From the NCBI RefSeq assembly GCF_003576525.1, contig NZ_QWUA01000021.1:1-61551 (forward strand): 61,551 bases of DNA, given 5' to 3'. The notes under the pieces are model-generated. The model was not told the origin of the DNA. It saw only the letters and a program-made list of their open reading frames with translations, and searched no databases. Positions within the stretch are counted from its first letter, which is position 1, and the number at the start of each line of letters is the position of its first letter. Below are positions 23,922 to 33,779 of the stretch, piece by piece. Made by a program: the position numbers and the translations under genes. Source of the DNA: Rummeliibacillus sp. POC4. GTDB lineage: Bacteria > Bacillota > Bacilli > Bacillales_A > Planococcaceae.

Positions 23922-25673
23922 TTAGTGAGCTCCTTTCGTATAGTCACGTTTACGAGGTTTGATAAGAGATATATCAACGTCTTCGTAGCTAATTTTTGGA
24001 TCAAATGAAGGTGTAAACTCAGCAATTGTTGTTTTAAGGAATTTTTCATCGTTACGTTCTGGGAATTCAGGTTTATAGTGAGCTCCACGAGATTCATCAC
24101 GAAGTAAAGCACCTTTAGTAATAACATTTGCTAAAGCAATCATATTTCTTAATTGGCGAGTGAATTGAACACCTTGGTTTGACCATTTAGATGTATCATT
24201 AATATTAATGTTGTTCCAACGTTCTTTTAATTCTTGTAATTTTACAAGAGTTTCTTTTAAACCATCGTTGTAACGAACAACAGTAACGTTTTTAGTCATT
24301 ACTTCACCAAGTTCTTTGTGAAGTAAGTATGCATTTTCAGTACCATCTAAACGTAATACTTCATCCCATTTAGCTTGTTCTTCTTTAACAGCTTTATCGT
24401 ACATAGATGATGGAAGATCATCAACGTGTTTATCAAGTCCATGAATGTAGTTAACAGCATTCGGACCTGCAACGCTACCACCGTAAATAGCTGAAAGTAA
24501 TGAGTTAGCACCAAGACGGTTACCACCGTGTTGAGAGTAATCACATTCACCTGCAGCGAATAAGCCAGGAATTGAAGTATGTTGATCAAAGTCAACCCAT
24601 AGACCACCCATAGAGTAGTGAACTGCTGGGAAGATTTTCATTGGAACTTTGTGTGGATCATCACCAACGAATTTTTGGTAGATTTCAATGATACCACCAA
24701 GTTTAACGTCAAGTTCATGTGGATCTTTATGAGAAAGATCTAGATAAACAACGTTTTCGCCGTTAATACCAAGTTTTTGGTTGATACATACGTCGAAGAT
24801 TTCACGTGTTGCGATATCACGTGGAACTAAGTTACCGTATGCAGGATATTTTTCTTCTAAGAAGTACCAAGGTTTACCGTCTTTATAAGTCCAAATACGG
24901 CCACCTTCACCACGAGCTGATTCTGACATTAAACGTAATTTGTCATCACCAGGGATTGCAGTTGGGTGAATTTGAATCATTTCACCATTTGCATATTTTG
25001 CACCTTGTTGATAAACGATAGATGCTGCAGAACCAGTATTAATCATTGAGTTAGTTGATTTACCGAAGATGATACCAGGACCACCACTAGCCATGATTAC
25101 AGCGTCAGCACGGAATGCTTTAATTTCAGAAGATGTAAGGTTTTGAGCTTTAATACCTTTACATACGCCTTCATCATCAAGAATTACACCTAAGAATTCC
25201 CAGCCTTCATATTTCTTAACTAATCCTTCAACTTCCCATTTACGAACTTGTTCATCAAGTGCATAAAGAAGTTGTTGACCAGTAGTCGCACCAGCAAATG
25301 CTGTACGGTGATGTTGTGTACCACCGAAACGACGGAAATCTAATAAACCTTCTGGGGTACGGTTGAACATAACGCCCATACGGTCAAACATATGAATAAT
25401 AGATGGTGCTGCATCACACATTGCTTTAACTGGTGGTTGGTTTGCTAAGAAGTCCCCACCATATACAGTATCATCAAAGTGGATCCAAGGAGAGTCCCCT
25501 TCACCTTTTGTATTTACGGCACCATTAATTCCGCCTTGCGCACATACAGAGTGTGAGCGTTTTACCGGAACTAATGAGAATAATTCAACTTCTGTGCCCA
25601 TTTCGGCAGCTTTCATAGTAGCCATTAAGCCAGCTAGTCCACCACCAACGACTATCAATTTACTTTTAGCCAT
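23922..25673 (-). CDS. sdhA: Succinate dehydrogenase flavoprotein subunit
   Basis: A 583-residue catalytic subunit oxidising succinate to fumarate. The FAD-binding G-G-G-L-A-G-L-M-A is at residue ~9. The covalent flavin attachment region S-H-S-V-C-A-Q-G-G-I-N near 40, the catalytic R-G-E-G-G-R-I near 260 and H-Y-S-M-G-G near 357 are all present. The length and the Firmicute-type K-x-x-x-P-R C-terminus are normal. It is the middle gene of the sdhCAB operon. Confidence 0.97.
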   Translation of the reverse strand: MAKSKLIVVGGGLAGLMATMKAAEMGTEVELFSLVPVKRSHSVCAQGGINGAVNTKGEGDSPWIHFDDTVYGGDFLANQPPVKAMCDAAPSIIHMFDRMGVMFNRTPEGLLDFRRFGGTQHHRTAFAGATTGQQLLYALDEQVRKWEVEGLVKKYEGWEFLGVILDDEGVCKGIKAQNLTSSEIKAFRADAVIMASGGPGIIFGKSTNSMINTGSAASIVYQQGAKYANGEMIQIHPTAIPGDDKLRLMSESARGEGGRIWTYKDGKPWYFLEEKYPAYGNLVPRDIATREIFDVCINQKLGINGENVVYLDLSHKDPHELDVKLGGIIEIYQKFVGDDPHKVPMKIFPAVHYSMGGLWVDFDQHTSIPGLFAAGECDYSQHGGNRLGANSLLSAIYGGSVAGPNAVNYIHGLDKHVDDLPSSMYDKAVKEEQAKWDEVLRLDGTENAYLLHKELGEVMTKNVTVVRYNDGLKETLVKLQELKERWNNININDTSKWSNQGVQFTRQLRNMIALANVITKGALLRDESRGAHYKPEFPERNDEKFLKTTIAEFTPSFDPKISYEDVDISLIKPRKRDYTKGAH

Positions 25674-25733
25674 GTTTTTTTCTCACTCCTCGTTCAAATA
25701 GTAATCAAGCGCTTACAAGTCTTCACTAGACTA

Positions 25734-26342
25734 TTACAAAAATGCAAGTAGAGCGCCAACGCCGATTACAGATAACACTACAAAGAAAATCATTGTGATG
25801 AAAGTTGCAACTCTTTGAGATTTTGGAGATTGTGTAATACCCCAACTTACTAAGAATGACCAAATACCATTAGCTAAATGGAAAGTAGCTGAGATAATAC
25901 CTAATGCATAGAATACAACCATGATTGGGTTAGATAAAATATCAACCATCATGTTAAAGTCAGCTTCTGTACCAAGTGCTTTTTGGATTCTTGTTTGGAA
26001 AATATGCCAAGCAATGAAAATTACTAAGAATACACCAGTAATACGTTGTAATAGGAACATCCAGTTACGGAAAGTACCAAAACGTTTGTTATTTGGTGAT
26101 GCTGTAAATGCAATAAACACACCATAGAATGCATGGAACATTAAAGGAATGTAAATTACGAACCACTCAAGGAACCATAAAAATGGTAGATTCCCCATAA
26201 ATTCACTTGCTTTGTTAAATGATGCTTCTCCGTTTGTTGCTGAGAAATTGATTAACAAGTGTTGCGTCAAAAATAGCCCTACTGGAATAATTCCAAGAAG
26301 AGAATGCAGACGACGCCAATAAAACTCTCGATCTTTCGACAA
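25734..26342 (-). CDS. sdhC: Succinate dehydrogenase cytochrome b558 subunit
   Basis: A 202-residue membrane anchor with five hydrophobic helices and conserved histidines (R-R-L-H-S-L-L-G near residue 12, T-Q-H-L-L near 28, M-F-H-A-F near 70, A-W-H-I-F near 110, F-H-L-A-N near 153) for two hemes. The TTG at 26342 is chosen, not the longer frame to 26381, because AAGGGGGG lies eight bases upstream and the length then equals the 202 residues of B. subtilis SdhC. It is the first gene of the operon; the gap to yslB (26343-26616) must hold divergent promoters. Confidence 0.93.
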   Translation of the reverse strand: MSKDREFYWRRLHSLLGIIPVGLFLTQHLLINFSATNGEASFNKASEFMGNLPFLWFLEWFVIYIPLMFHAFYGVFIAFTASPNNKRFGTFRNWMFLLQRITGVFLVIFIAWHIFQTRIQKALGTEADFNMMVDILSNPIMVVFYALGIISATFHLANGIWSFLVSWGITQSPKSQRVATFITMIFFVVLSVIGVGALLAFL

Positions 26343-26616
26343 GACTGTTACCCCCCTTAGTACTTGGAAACAAGATGTCAATTTTTTGCCACGTTTTTGT
26401 AACCGGACATCTATTGACTGCTTGTTTCATAATGGTACAATATTATGACAAGTTTATTGTACTCTCATACCACAATAGCGTCAAGGAATCATGAACTTTT
26501 TATATAAGTAGTTCTTGTCTAGATTATTCTTAAATAAGTAGAGATTTCCTACTTGGCATTTGATATTTCTTTTTTAGAAATAATATAGGCAAAAAAATAT
26601 GAAAGAAGGACCTTCA

Positions 26617-27036
26617 ATGTCTACTCAACAAAAGCATGAAATAACACAATTTGGATATGAATTAATCCGTGATCACGTACTATCTTCTATTTTGGGCAAA
26701 AATGAAGAAGATATTCTATATTGGAGCGGAAAAGAATTAGCCCGGAAATTTCCACTCTATGAATTAGAAGAAGCAATCCCTTTCTTCCATGAAGCTGGTT
26801 GGGGAGATTTGACTATCGATAAGGTTTCCGCAAGTGAAGCATTTTGTACTTTAACTGGTGATCCAGAGATTCTTAAATTTGACCAACGTTGTTTTCGTCT
26901 AGAAGCGGGTTTTTTAGCTCAAAACCAACAAAAATGTAGTGGCTTTTTAACGGAATGCTATGAAGAGAAAAAAGTTAAGCAAGGTCAAGTCAAATTCCAT
27001 ATTAAATGGGACTTAAAAGATAAAATAGAAGAATAA
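26617..27036 (+). CDS. yslB: YslB-like DUF2507 protein
   Basis: A 139-residue cytosolic protein starting at the ATG with AAGGA seven bases upstream (26617); the ATG at 26599 lies before that site. It has the W-S-G-K-E-L-A-R-K and H-E-A-G-W-G-D-L segments of the heme-NO-binding-like (V4R-like) DUF2507 family. The gene is divergent from sdhC, as in B. subtilis. Function unknown. Confidence 0.85.
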   Translation: MSTQQKHEITQFGYELIRDHVLSSILGKNEEDILYWSGKELARKFPLYELEEAIPFFHEAGWGDLTIDKVSASEAFCTLTGDPEILKFDQRCFRLEAGFLAQNQQKCSGFLTECYEEKKVKQGQVKFHIKWDLKDKIEE

Positions 27037-27126
27037 TAGATTAATACCACTTAGAAGATTAGCATGTCTTTAAAATCTTATATTACATAATAATCTAAGT
27101 ATACGTCGGGTATTCAAAAAAATATT

Positions 27127-27161
27127 ACTCTCTCATTGAATATTAGTGAGAGAGTCTTTTT
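27127..27161 (+). terminator. Terminator of yslB
   Basis: ACTCTCTCAT and GTGAGAGAGT form a stem followed by CTTTTTATG. Confidence 0.8.
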
Positions 27162-27165
27162 ATGC

Positions 27166-27204
27166 AAAAGGACTCCACTAAAACTATTTTTGTGAAGTCC
27201 TTTT
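27166..27204. terminator. Terminator of lysC
   Basis: AAAAGGACTnCAC pairs with GTGnAGTCCTTTT, giving T-runs on both strands; it ends lysC on the minus strand. Confidence 0.8.
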
Positions 27205-27229
27205 AACTTATCTATACATTTCTTTTTTA

Positions 27230-28462
27230 TTATTGTGCAACCTTTTCTTTTAATGAAAGACCAAATTCCTCATGTAGTGCATTCGCAGCTTTTAACATAT
27301 CTTCTTGTGGTACTACAACTGATACTTTTATTTCAGAAGTACTTACCATTTTTACTGGTATACCTTCACGATATAAACGGTCGAACATGGAAGCTGCTAC
27401 ACCTGGATTTGATACCATACCTGATCCTACAATTGAAACTTTTGCTAGTTCGCCTTCGTAATCTATATGATCATATCCAAGGATATCTTTATGTTCAGAT
27501 AGAACTTGTAATGTATCTTGTAAATTTTCTTTTTTTACTGAAAATGATACAGATGGTTGTGTTCCTTGAATAATCGTTTGAACAATAATATCAACATTGA
27601 CATGATTTTTTGCTAATGTTGTAAAAATATTAGCTAACGAACCATTATAGGCCTCTTTATAATATACTGTTAAACGAATAATATCCGGTTCAAACGCAAC
27701 ACCACGTACTACTAAATCTTTTTCCACTTCGATTTCCTCCTTCAAGATTGTACCTTCAACATCCTCGTAACTCGAACGAACAGACATAGGAATGTTGTGA
27801 TTTTTTGCTACTTCGACAGATCGTGGATGTAAGACACCTGCTCCTAGGTTCGCTAGTTCAAGCATTTCGTCATAAGACAATTCCTTTAACTTTCTAGCAC
27901 CTTTTACAAATCGTGGATCACTCGTATAAACACCATCAACATCTGTATAAATATCACAACGTTCGGCATTTAACGCTGAAGCAATAGCAACTGCAGTCGT
28001 ATCTGAACCACCACGTCCAAGCGTAGTAATATTTCCTTCGTCATCTATCCCCTGGAAGCCAGCAACGACAGCCACTTCCCCTGCTTTTAACGCATCATTG
28101 ACTGCTTTTGGCTTTATGTTCTCGATTCTCGCGTTACTTGGTACATGTTCTGTAACAATACCTGCTTGCCAGCCAGTAAATGATTTTGCCTCGATTCCTA
28201 ACTTATGTAATGCAATTGATAACAATGAAATCGTCACTTGTTCTCCAGTGGTCAACAATACATCCATTTCCCTCTTTGAAGGTGATTCGGAAATTTCGTG
28301 GGCCATATCCACAAGTTGATCCGTTGTTTTACCCATTGCTGATACGACAACGACAATGTCATATCCATTTTGTTTCTCACGCTGAATGCGCTTAGCAACA
28401 TGCATAATTCTTTCTGTTGTTGCAACGGAAGTTCCGCCAAATTTCACTACTAAAGTACTCAT
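27230..28462 (-). CDS. lysC: Aspartokinase (lysine-controlled)
   Basis: A 410-residue kinase phosphorylating aspartate at the head of the lysine, diaminopimelate, threonine and methionine pathways. V-K-F-G-G-T-S at the N-terminus is the nucleotide/aspartate signature; T-T-L-G-R-G-G-S-D-T-T near 150 is the second. Two ACT domains fill the C-terminal ~150 residues (S-I-V-G-S-G-M near 343). The ATG at 28462 is preferred to an adjacent TTG, giving seven bases to GGGGGAG. The leader is a lysine riboswitch with terminator, so lysine represses it. Confidence 0.95.
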   Translation of the reverse strand: MSTLVVKFGGTSVATTERIMHVAKRIQREKQNGYDIVVVVSAMGKTTDQLVDMAHEISESPSKREMDVLLTTGEQVTISLLSIALHKLGIEAKSFTGWQAGIVTEHVPSNARIENIKPKAVNDALKAGEVAVVAGFQGIDDEGNITTLGRGGSDTTAVAIASALNAERCDIYTDVDGVYTSDPRFVKGARKLKELSYDEMLELANLGAGVLHPRSVEVAKNHNIPMSVRSSYEDVEGTILKEEIEVEKDLVVRGVAFEPDIIRLTVYYKEAYNGSLANIFTTLAKNHVNVDIIVQTIIQGTQPSVSFSVKKENLQDTLQVLSEHKDILGYDHIDYEGELAKVSIVGSGMVSNPGVAASMFDRLYREGIPVKMVSTSEIKVSVVVPQEDMLKAANALHEEFGLSLKEKVAQ

Positions 28463-28518
28463 CAAAACGCTCCCCCTACATCAGAATGTGTGGGCGACTT
28501 TCACAATGACTTCTAATG

Positions 28519-28560
28519 AAAAAAGAGCAGCTCTTCACATAAAGTGAATAGGCTGCTCTT
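28519..28560 (-). terminator. Riboswitch expression-platform terminator
   Basis: AGAGCAGC, TTCAC, loop, GTGAA, GCTGCTCT, then TTTTTTC on the minus strand, 57 bases before the lysC start. Confidence 0.88.
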
Positions 28561-28590
28561 AGCATGCACGTTCAAAAGAACATTCATGTG

Positions 28591-28766
28591 AGATAGCCCT
28601 CCAGAATCTATTTTCGACTCTGACAATTCTACATTTCTTCAATGTAGAACCAGCAGCAAGTTGGAATTAGCAAACTTGCAACTTCGGCGGCTTCCCCTTT
28701 CACCGACTTTCAAAGAATCTAATCATCCTCCGGTCGGGTACTATTGAAATCCGCGCCTCTATCATC
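28591..28766 (-). ncRNA. Lysine riboswitch (L-box)
   Basis: Read on the minus strand the conserved L-box blocks occur in order: GATAGAGGCGCGGATTTC, AGTACCCGACCGGAGGA, GAAAGGGGAAGCCGCCGAAG, GCTGGTT, TTGTCAGAGTCG and TGGAGGGCTATC, which closes P1. Lysine binding would favour the following terminator and switch lysC off. Confidence 0.95.
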
Positions 28767-28812
28767 ACTAAATCAGTGATTTTTAATTGGTGACACTAAG
28801 ATACCATATCAT

Positions 28813-30603
28813 TTACTTCCCTTGCAATCGTTTTTCCGAAAAAAAGTCAATTATTGTCTGAGCTAGTTTTTTAGGTACACCAGCTTTTTGCAATTCATCA
28901 AAAGTTGCTTTTTTAATCTTATTAATCGATCCAAAATGTTTTAGTAATTGTTGTTTCCTTTTTGGGCCTACTCCTGGAATCTCATCTAAAATAGATGTAA
29001 TAGCATTTTTTTCATGTAATTGTCTATGGAATGTAATTGCAAATCTATGCACTTCATCTTGGACACGCTGTAATAGATAAAACGCTTCACTAGTTCGTTT
29101 TAATGGAATAATCTCAGGCGGATTTCCATAAAGCAATTGAGACGTTTGATGCTTATCATCTTTTGCCAATCCAGCTATTGGTATATCTAGCCCTAGCTCA
29201 TCTTCCAAAATTTCTCTGGCCACTTCCATCTGACCTTTCCCTCCATCAGTCACCAGTAAGTCTGGAAGTGGTAAACCTTCTTTTAAAACTCTCGAATAAC
29301 GCCGACGAATAACTTCTCTCATTGCACCATAATCATCATGTGCATTTGCATTTTGGATTTTAAATTTACGGTATTCTTTTTTACTAGGTTTACCATCTAT
29401 AAAGACAACCATGGCTGAAACAGTATCAGCCCCGAAAATATGCGAGTTATCAAACGCTTCAATTCGTAGTGGAGTAGCAATATTCATCGCATCACCTAGT
29501 TGTTCACAAGCACCCACTGTTCTTTGTTCTTGTCTCTCGATTAGTTGGAATTTTTCTGAAATTGCTATTTGAGCATTTTTTGATGCTAGATCAAGCAATT
29601 CCTTCTTATTTCCTCTTTGTGGTTGTAACACGTTGATATCTAAGACTTGTTGCAACATATCTCCTTCAATTTCTTTGGGAATAAGAATTTCTTTCGGTTT
29701 AATATGTTCCGCCTTTTCATAAAATTGGCCTACAAAAGTTAGAAACTCATCTTCCGGTTCACCATATGAAGGAAATAAAGATACATCTCGTTCAATAAGT
29801 TTTCCTTGTCTTACAAAAAATACTTGGACACACATCCATCCCTTATCTACCGCATAGCCAAATACATCTCTATTGGTAAAATCAGTTGTCGTAATTTTTT
29901 GTCTTTCCATTACAGACTCGATATGAGCTATTTGATCTCGATATTCTTTTGCACGCTCAAAATCTAGCTGTTCAGAAGCAGCTAACATTTTTTTCTGTAA
30001 TTCTTCTTTAACCTTTGCGTGGCCACCATTTAAGAAATTCACAATCTCCTGAACCATATCATCGTATACCTTTTTTTCTATATCTTTTATACAAGGGGCT
30101 AGGCATTGACCGATATGGTAATACAAGCAAACACGATTAGGAAGGGTTTGGCATTTTCGTAAAGGATATAAGCGATCAAGCAATTTTTTAGTTTCATTTG
30201 CTGCATAGACATTTGGATATGGTCCAAAGTATTTGCCTTTGTCTTTTTTAACTTTCCGAACTGTCAATAATCGTGGGTGTTTTTCGTTTGTGATTTTGAT
30301 ATAAGGATATGTTTTATCATCCTTTAACATGATGTTGTATTTTGGATCATGTAATTTTATCAAATTTAGTTCGAGCAAAAAGGCTTCTTTATTTGAGGAA
30401 GTTACAATGTATTCGAAATCTTCAATTTCACTAACAAGTCGTTGTGTTTTACCATTATGCGTTCCAGTAAAGTATGAACGTACTCTATTTTTAAGTACTT
30501 TTGCCTTTCCCACGTAAATGATAGTACCTTGTCGATCTTTCATTAAATAGCATCCTGGTTGGTCAGGTAAGATAGATAGCTTTTGTTTGATTAAATCATT
30601 CAT
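28813..30603 (-). CDS. uvrC: Excinuclease ABC subunit C
   Basis: A 597-residue nucleotide-excision-repair nuclease that makes both incisions around a lesion held by UvrB. It shows the N-terminal GIY-YIG domain (P-G-C-Y-L-M and I-I-Y-V-G-K-A near 15-35), the UVR motif near 200-230, the RNase H-like domain with D-N-S-H and V-T-D-G-G-K-G-Q, and a C-terminal helix-hairpin-helix (I-P-G-V-G-P-K-R). The ATG at 30603 after AGAGGTGATTTG is used; the frame to 30663 would run through the trxA terminator. Confidence 0.95.
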   Translation of the reverse strand: MNDLIKQKLSILPDQPGCYLMKDRQGTIIYVGKAKVLKNRVRSYFTGTHNGKTQRLVSEIEDFEYIVTSSNKEAFLLELNLIKLHDPKYNIMLKDDKTYPYIKITNEKHPRLLTVRKVKKDKGKYFGPYPNVYAANETKKLLDRLYPLRKCQTLPNRVCLYYHIGQCLAPCIKDIEKKVYDDMVQEIVNFLNGGHAKVKEELQKKMLAASEQLDFERAKEYRDQIAHIESVMERQKITTTDFTNRDVFGYAVDKGWMCVQVFFVRQGKLIERDVSLFPSYGEPEDEFLTFVGQFYEKAEHIKPKEILIPKEIEGDMLQQVLDINVLQPQRGNKKELLDLASKNAQIAISEKFQLIERQEQRTVGACEQLGDAMNIATPLRIEAFDNSHIFGADTVSAMVVFIDGKPSKKEYRKFKIQNANAHDDYGAMREVIRRRYSRVLKEGLPLPDLLVTDGGKGQMEVAREILEDELGLDIPIAGLAKDDKHQTSQLLYGNPPEIIPLKRTSEAFYLLQRVQDEVHRFAITFHRQLHEKNAITSILDEIPGVGPKRKQQLLKHFGSINKIKKATFDELQKAGVPKKLAQTIIDFFSEKRLQGK

Positions 30604-30614
30604 CAAATCACCTC

Positions 30615-30649
30615 TAAAAAAAACCGGGTACCTAGTAGGAACCCGGTTT
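30615..30649 (-). terminator. Terminator of trxA
   Basis: On the minus strand ACCGGGTTCC, loop, GGTACCCGGT is followed by eight T. It lies between trxA and uvrC. Confidence 0.85.
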
Positions 30650-30669
30650 CGTTTATAACCCAAAAAAAC

Positions 30670-30984
30670 TTACGCGTGTTTTTGGATGAATTCAGCTAAT
30701 GCTTCTTTTGGTTGGAAACCAACAGTTTTATCAACTTGTTCGCCATCTTTGAACAATAATAGTGTTGGGATTGACATAATACCAAATTGGCTAGCAGTTT
30801 CTTGGTTTTGGTCAACATCTACTTTTACAATGTTCACTTTACCAGCTAATTCCTGATCAAGTTCTTCTAGTACTGGAGCGATCATTTTACATGGTCCACA
30901 CCAAGTTGCCCAGAAGTCTACTAATACTAATCCATTTGCAATATCATTTGAAAATGTTGCGTCTGTTGAATGTACAATTGCCAT
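30670..30984 (-). CDS. trxA: Thioredoxin
   Basis: A 104-residue cytosolic disulfide reductant with the active site W-C-G-P-C-K (C29, C32), the buried Asp in D-F-W, and the cis-Pro loop M-S-I-P-T-L. Full length. Terminators lie on both sides, so it can be expressed alone, consistent with an essential general and stress gene. Confidence 0.97.
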   Translation of the reverse strand: MAIVHSTDATFSNDIANGLVLVDFWATWCGPCKMIAPVLEELDQELAGKVNIVKVDVDQNQETASQFGIMSIPTLLLFKDGEQVDKTVGFQPKEALAEFIQKHA

Positions 30985-31103
30985 TTTTATATTTCCTCCT
31001 TAATACTATATGTATCGGTAGTGTAGCATAAAAGAAATTATGAGGCGACTGTTCTGCTCACTATTGCACTATTTTAACATAATATTTTGTTTTAATAAAA
31101 ATT

Positions 31104-31133
31104 AAAGCTCTGCAAAAGTTCACAGAGCTTTTC
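31104..31133 (-). terminator. Terminator of the fad/etf operon
   Basis: AAAGCTCTG and CAGAGCTTT form a stem just after etfA; the minus-strand side is followed by AATTTTTATT. Confidence 0.7.
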
Positions 31134-31139
31134 GAATCA

Positions 31140-32114
31140 TTATTTTACAGCAACACTTTTGAATTCTTCGATCAACATTGGTACGACTTCAAATAAGTCT
31201 CCAACTATCCCGTAATCTGCTACTTTGAAAATATTAGCTTCAGGGTCTTTGTTAATCGCTACGATGATTTTTGAATTAGACATACCTGCTAAATGTTGGA
31301 TTGCTCCAGAGATTCCGCAAGCAATATATAAATCTGGAGTTACGACTTTTCCAGTTTGACCAATTTGCAATGAATAATCGCAATAATCTGCATCACATGC
31401 ACCACGTGAAGCACCTACAGCGCCGCCTAAAACTTTTGCTAATTCTTGTAATGGAGCAAAGCCTTCAGCACTTTTAACACCTCGGCCACCAGATACCACT
31501 ACTTTTGCTTCAGATAAATCTACTCCATCTGTAGTTTTACGTACTACTTCTTTAATAACAGTACGTAAATTTGTAATATCTACTGATATACTAGAAACTT
31601 CACCTGAACGAGACTCGTCTTTTTCAAGTGGCGCAATGTTATTTGGACGAATTGTGATAAATACTAAGCCATCCTTTACCTTTACTTTTTCAAATGCTTT
31701 ACCTGAGTAAATTGGACGGATAAATAAAGCATCATCACCTTCACCCTCAATTGCTGTCACATCTGAGATTAATCCACTTTGTAATTTACTTGCAATCTTC
31801 GGTGACAAGTCTTTACCAAGTGCTGTATGACCAAACACAATAGCATCTGGCTTTTCTGCATCTGCTACTGCAACAAATGCTTGGCTAAAGCCATCAGATG
31901 TGTATTGTTTTAAATGAGGATGTTCCACAGTCACAATACGATCAGCACCATATTGAATCAGTTCTGCACTTAAAGTTTCTACTGCATCTCCAATTAGAAC
32001 GCCAACTACTTCACCGCCATCAGCAATTGTTTTTGCAGATGCAATTGCTTCAAACGAAACATTTCTTAAAGTTCCTTCACGTACTTCACTTAAAACTAGT
32101 ACTTTTTTTGACAT
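31140..32114 (-). CDS. etfA: Electron transfer flavoprotein alpha subunit
   Basis: A 324-residue FAD-binding subunit that takes electrons from acyl-CoA dehydrogenases and passes them to the quinone pool. The C-terminal FAD domain is recognisable by V-V-S-G-G-R-G-V near 208, G-A-S-R-G-A-C-D near 235, Q-I-G-Q-T-G-K near 252 and G-I-S-G-A-I-Q-H near 271. It is the last gene of the operon lcfA-fadR-fadB-etfB-etfA, 31 bases after etfB. Confidence 0.95.
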   Translation of the reverse strand: MSKKVLVLSEVREGTLRNVSFEAIASAKTIADGGEVVGVLIGDAVETLSAELIQYGADRIVTVEHPHLKQYTSDGFSQAFVAVADAEKPDAIVFGHTALGKDLSPKIASKLQSGLISDVTAIEGEGDDALFIRPIYSGKAFEKVKVKDGLVFITIRPNNIAPLEKDESRSGEVSSISVDITNLRTVIKEVVRKTTDGVDLSEAKVVVSGGRGVKSAEGFAPLQELAKVLGGAVGASRGACDADYCDYSLQIGQTGKVVTPDLYIACGISGAIQHLAGMSNSKIIVAINKDPEANIFKVADYGIVGDLFEVVPMLIEEFKSVAVK

Positions 32115-32145
32115 ACGATTTCCTCCTCAGCAATATTAAATCAGC

Positions 32146-32919
32146 TTATATAACTTTTGCTTCTGAATGTAGTAATTGAACAAGTTCTTTTACTTGGTCT
32201 TGCAATTCACCTTGAAGCACGCGACCAGCTTCTTTTTGAGCTGGTAAGAAGATTTCTACTGTTTCTGTTTTTGCTTCAACGTCATCTTCATCAATGTCTA
32301 AATCATCTAATTCTAGTTCTTCTAATGGTTTTTTCTTAGCTTTCATGATTCCAGGTAAAGACGGATAACGAGGTTCGTTTAAACCTTGTTGTGCTGTTAC
32401 TAATAATGGTAACGAAGATTCAATCACTTCTGAATCACCTTCTACATCTCGCACAAGTTTAACAGTATCACCATCGATATCTAAGTCTGTAATTGTAGTA
32501 ACATAATTGATATCTAATAATTCAGCAACACGTGGACCTACTTGACCAGATCCACCATCTATTGCAACATTACCAGCTATAATCAGGTCTGCTTCTTTGT
32601 CTTTTAAGTATTCGGCTAAAATATATGCTACAGAGAATTGATCTAAATCTTCTACATCTTCTTCTGCATTGATTAGTACTGCTTTATCGGCACCCATTGC
32701 TAAGGCTGTGCGAAGTTGTTTTTCAGCGTCTTCTCCGCCAATTGTAACAACTGTCACTTCTCCACCTTGTGCATCACGGATTTGAATGGCTTCCTCAATT
32801 GCATATTCATCGTAAGGATTGATGATAAATTCTGCACCGTCTTCTTGAATAACGCCACCGTTTAATACGATTTTCTCTTCAGTGTCAAAAGTTCGTTTTA
32901 CTAATACATAAATATTCAT
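32146..32919 (-). CDS. etfB: Electron transfer flavoprotein beta subunit
   Basis: A 257-residue partner of EtfA, binding AMP. Typical stretches are N-P-Y-D-E-Y-A-I-E-E-A near 35, G-A-D-K-A-V-L near 77, D-G-G-S-G-Q-V-G near 122 and the recognition-loop region with L-P-G-I-M-K-A-K-K-K-P-L near 188. Same operon as fadB and etfA. Confidence 0.95.
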   Translation of the reverse strand: MNIYVLVKRTFDTEEKIVLNGGVIQEDGAEFIINPYDEYAIEEAIQIRDAQGGEVTVVTIGGEDAEKQLRTALAMGADKAVLINAEEDVEDLDQFSVAYILAEYLKDKEADLIIAGNVAIDGGSGQVGPRVAELLDINYVTTITDLDIDGDTVKLVRDVEGDSEVIESSLPLLVTAQQGLNEPRYPSLPGIMKAKKKPLEELELDDLDIDEDDVEAKTETVEIFLPAQKEAGRVLQGELQDQVKELVQLLHSEAKVI

Positions 32920-32940
32920 ATAACTAACCTCCCAATACTT

Positions 32941-33714
32941 TTATTGACCTTTAAAAACAGGCTCTCTTTTTTCGATAAATGCTTGGATTCCTTCTTTCGC
33001 ATCTTCTGTTGCAAAAACTTTTCCAAATCCTTCAGCTTCAGCAGAGATCCCTTCATAGAAAGATGCGGGTTTTGTAAATTGCAGTAGTTCGATTGCTGTT
33101 TTTAAAGCAATTGGACTTTTCTTTGCAATTTTCTTAGCAGTTTTAAGTGCTTCTTCTAATAAGGACTCTTCGGGTACCGCTCGATTCGCAAGCCCCCATT
33201 TTACAGCCTCAATACCAGATATAGGATCACTAGTGAACATCATTTCTGCCGCTTTTGCTGCACCAACATAACGTGGTAAGCGCTGTGTGCCACCAAACCC
33301 TGGTACTAGACCTAGCTGTAATTCAGGTAAACCTAATTTCGCTGTCTCACTTACGTATCTAAAATGACAGCTCATTGCAAGTTCAAGCCCTCCACCTAAA
33401 GCCGCACCATGAATTGCTGCTATGATTGGTTTAGGAAAGGCTTCCAGTTTTTCGAAGACATCTTGTCCTCTAGTTGATAATGTTGAAAAAGCATCAACTG
33501 TTGAAAATTCAGTAAATTCTTTTATATCTGCTCCAGCTGAAAAGAACCTACCTTCCCCATGTAACAAAACTACTCGTATATCTGGATCATTTTCAACTGT
33601 ATCTAAAAGACGATTTACTTCCTCAACTAGTCCGCTAGATAAAGCGTTTGCAGGTGGACGATTAATCGTCACAATAGCAACACCTTCATCCACTCTATAA
33701 TTTAGATATTCCAT
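32941..33714 (-). CDS. fadB: Enoyl-CoA hydratase
   Basis: A 257-residue crotonase-fold enzyme hydrating trans-2-enoyl-CoA in beta-oxidation. The oxyanion-hole segments are F-S-A-G-A-D-I-K near 59 and A-L-G-G-G-L-E near 106; catalytic glutamates are in the following L-E-L-A and G-L-P-E-L. The gene lies between fadR and etfB, the same place as B. subtilis fadB (ysiB). Confidence 0.92.
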   Translation of the reverse strand: MEYLNYRVDEGVAIVTINRPPANALSSGLVEEVNRLLDTVENDPDIRVVLLHGEGRFFSAGADIKEFTEFSTVDAFSTLSTRGQDVFEKLEAFPKPIIAAIHGAALGGGLELAMSCHFRYVSETAKLGLPELQLGLVPGFGGTQRLPRYVGAAKAAEMMFTSDPISGIEAVKWGLANRAVPEESLLEEALKTAKKIAKKSPIALKTAIELLQFTKPASFYEGISAEAEGFGKVFATEDAKEGIQAFIEKREPVFKGQ

Positions 33715-33779
33715 TCCCTATTTCCTCCTTTGTGAAAAAATATGTATGTGGCAAAGTTGTGACACTTTGCCACCTTTTA

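Noticed and set aside
28591-28766. SAM or other riboswitch upstream of lysC
   Set aside because: The conserved blocks match the lysine aptamer specifically.
30604-30663. N-terminal extension of uvrC
   Set aside because: It is translated trxA terminator sequence; the ATG at 30603 has a proper ribosome-binding site.
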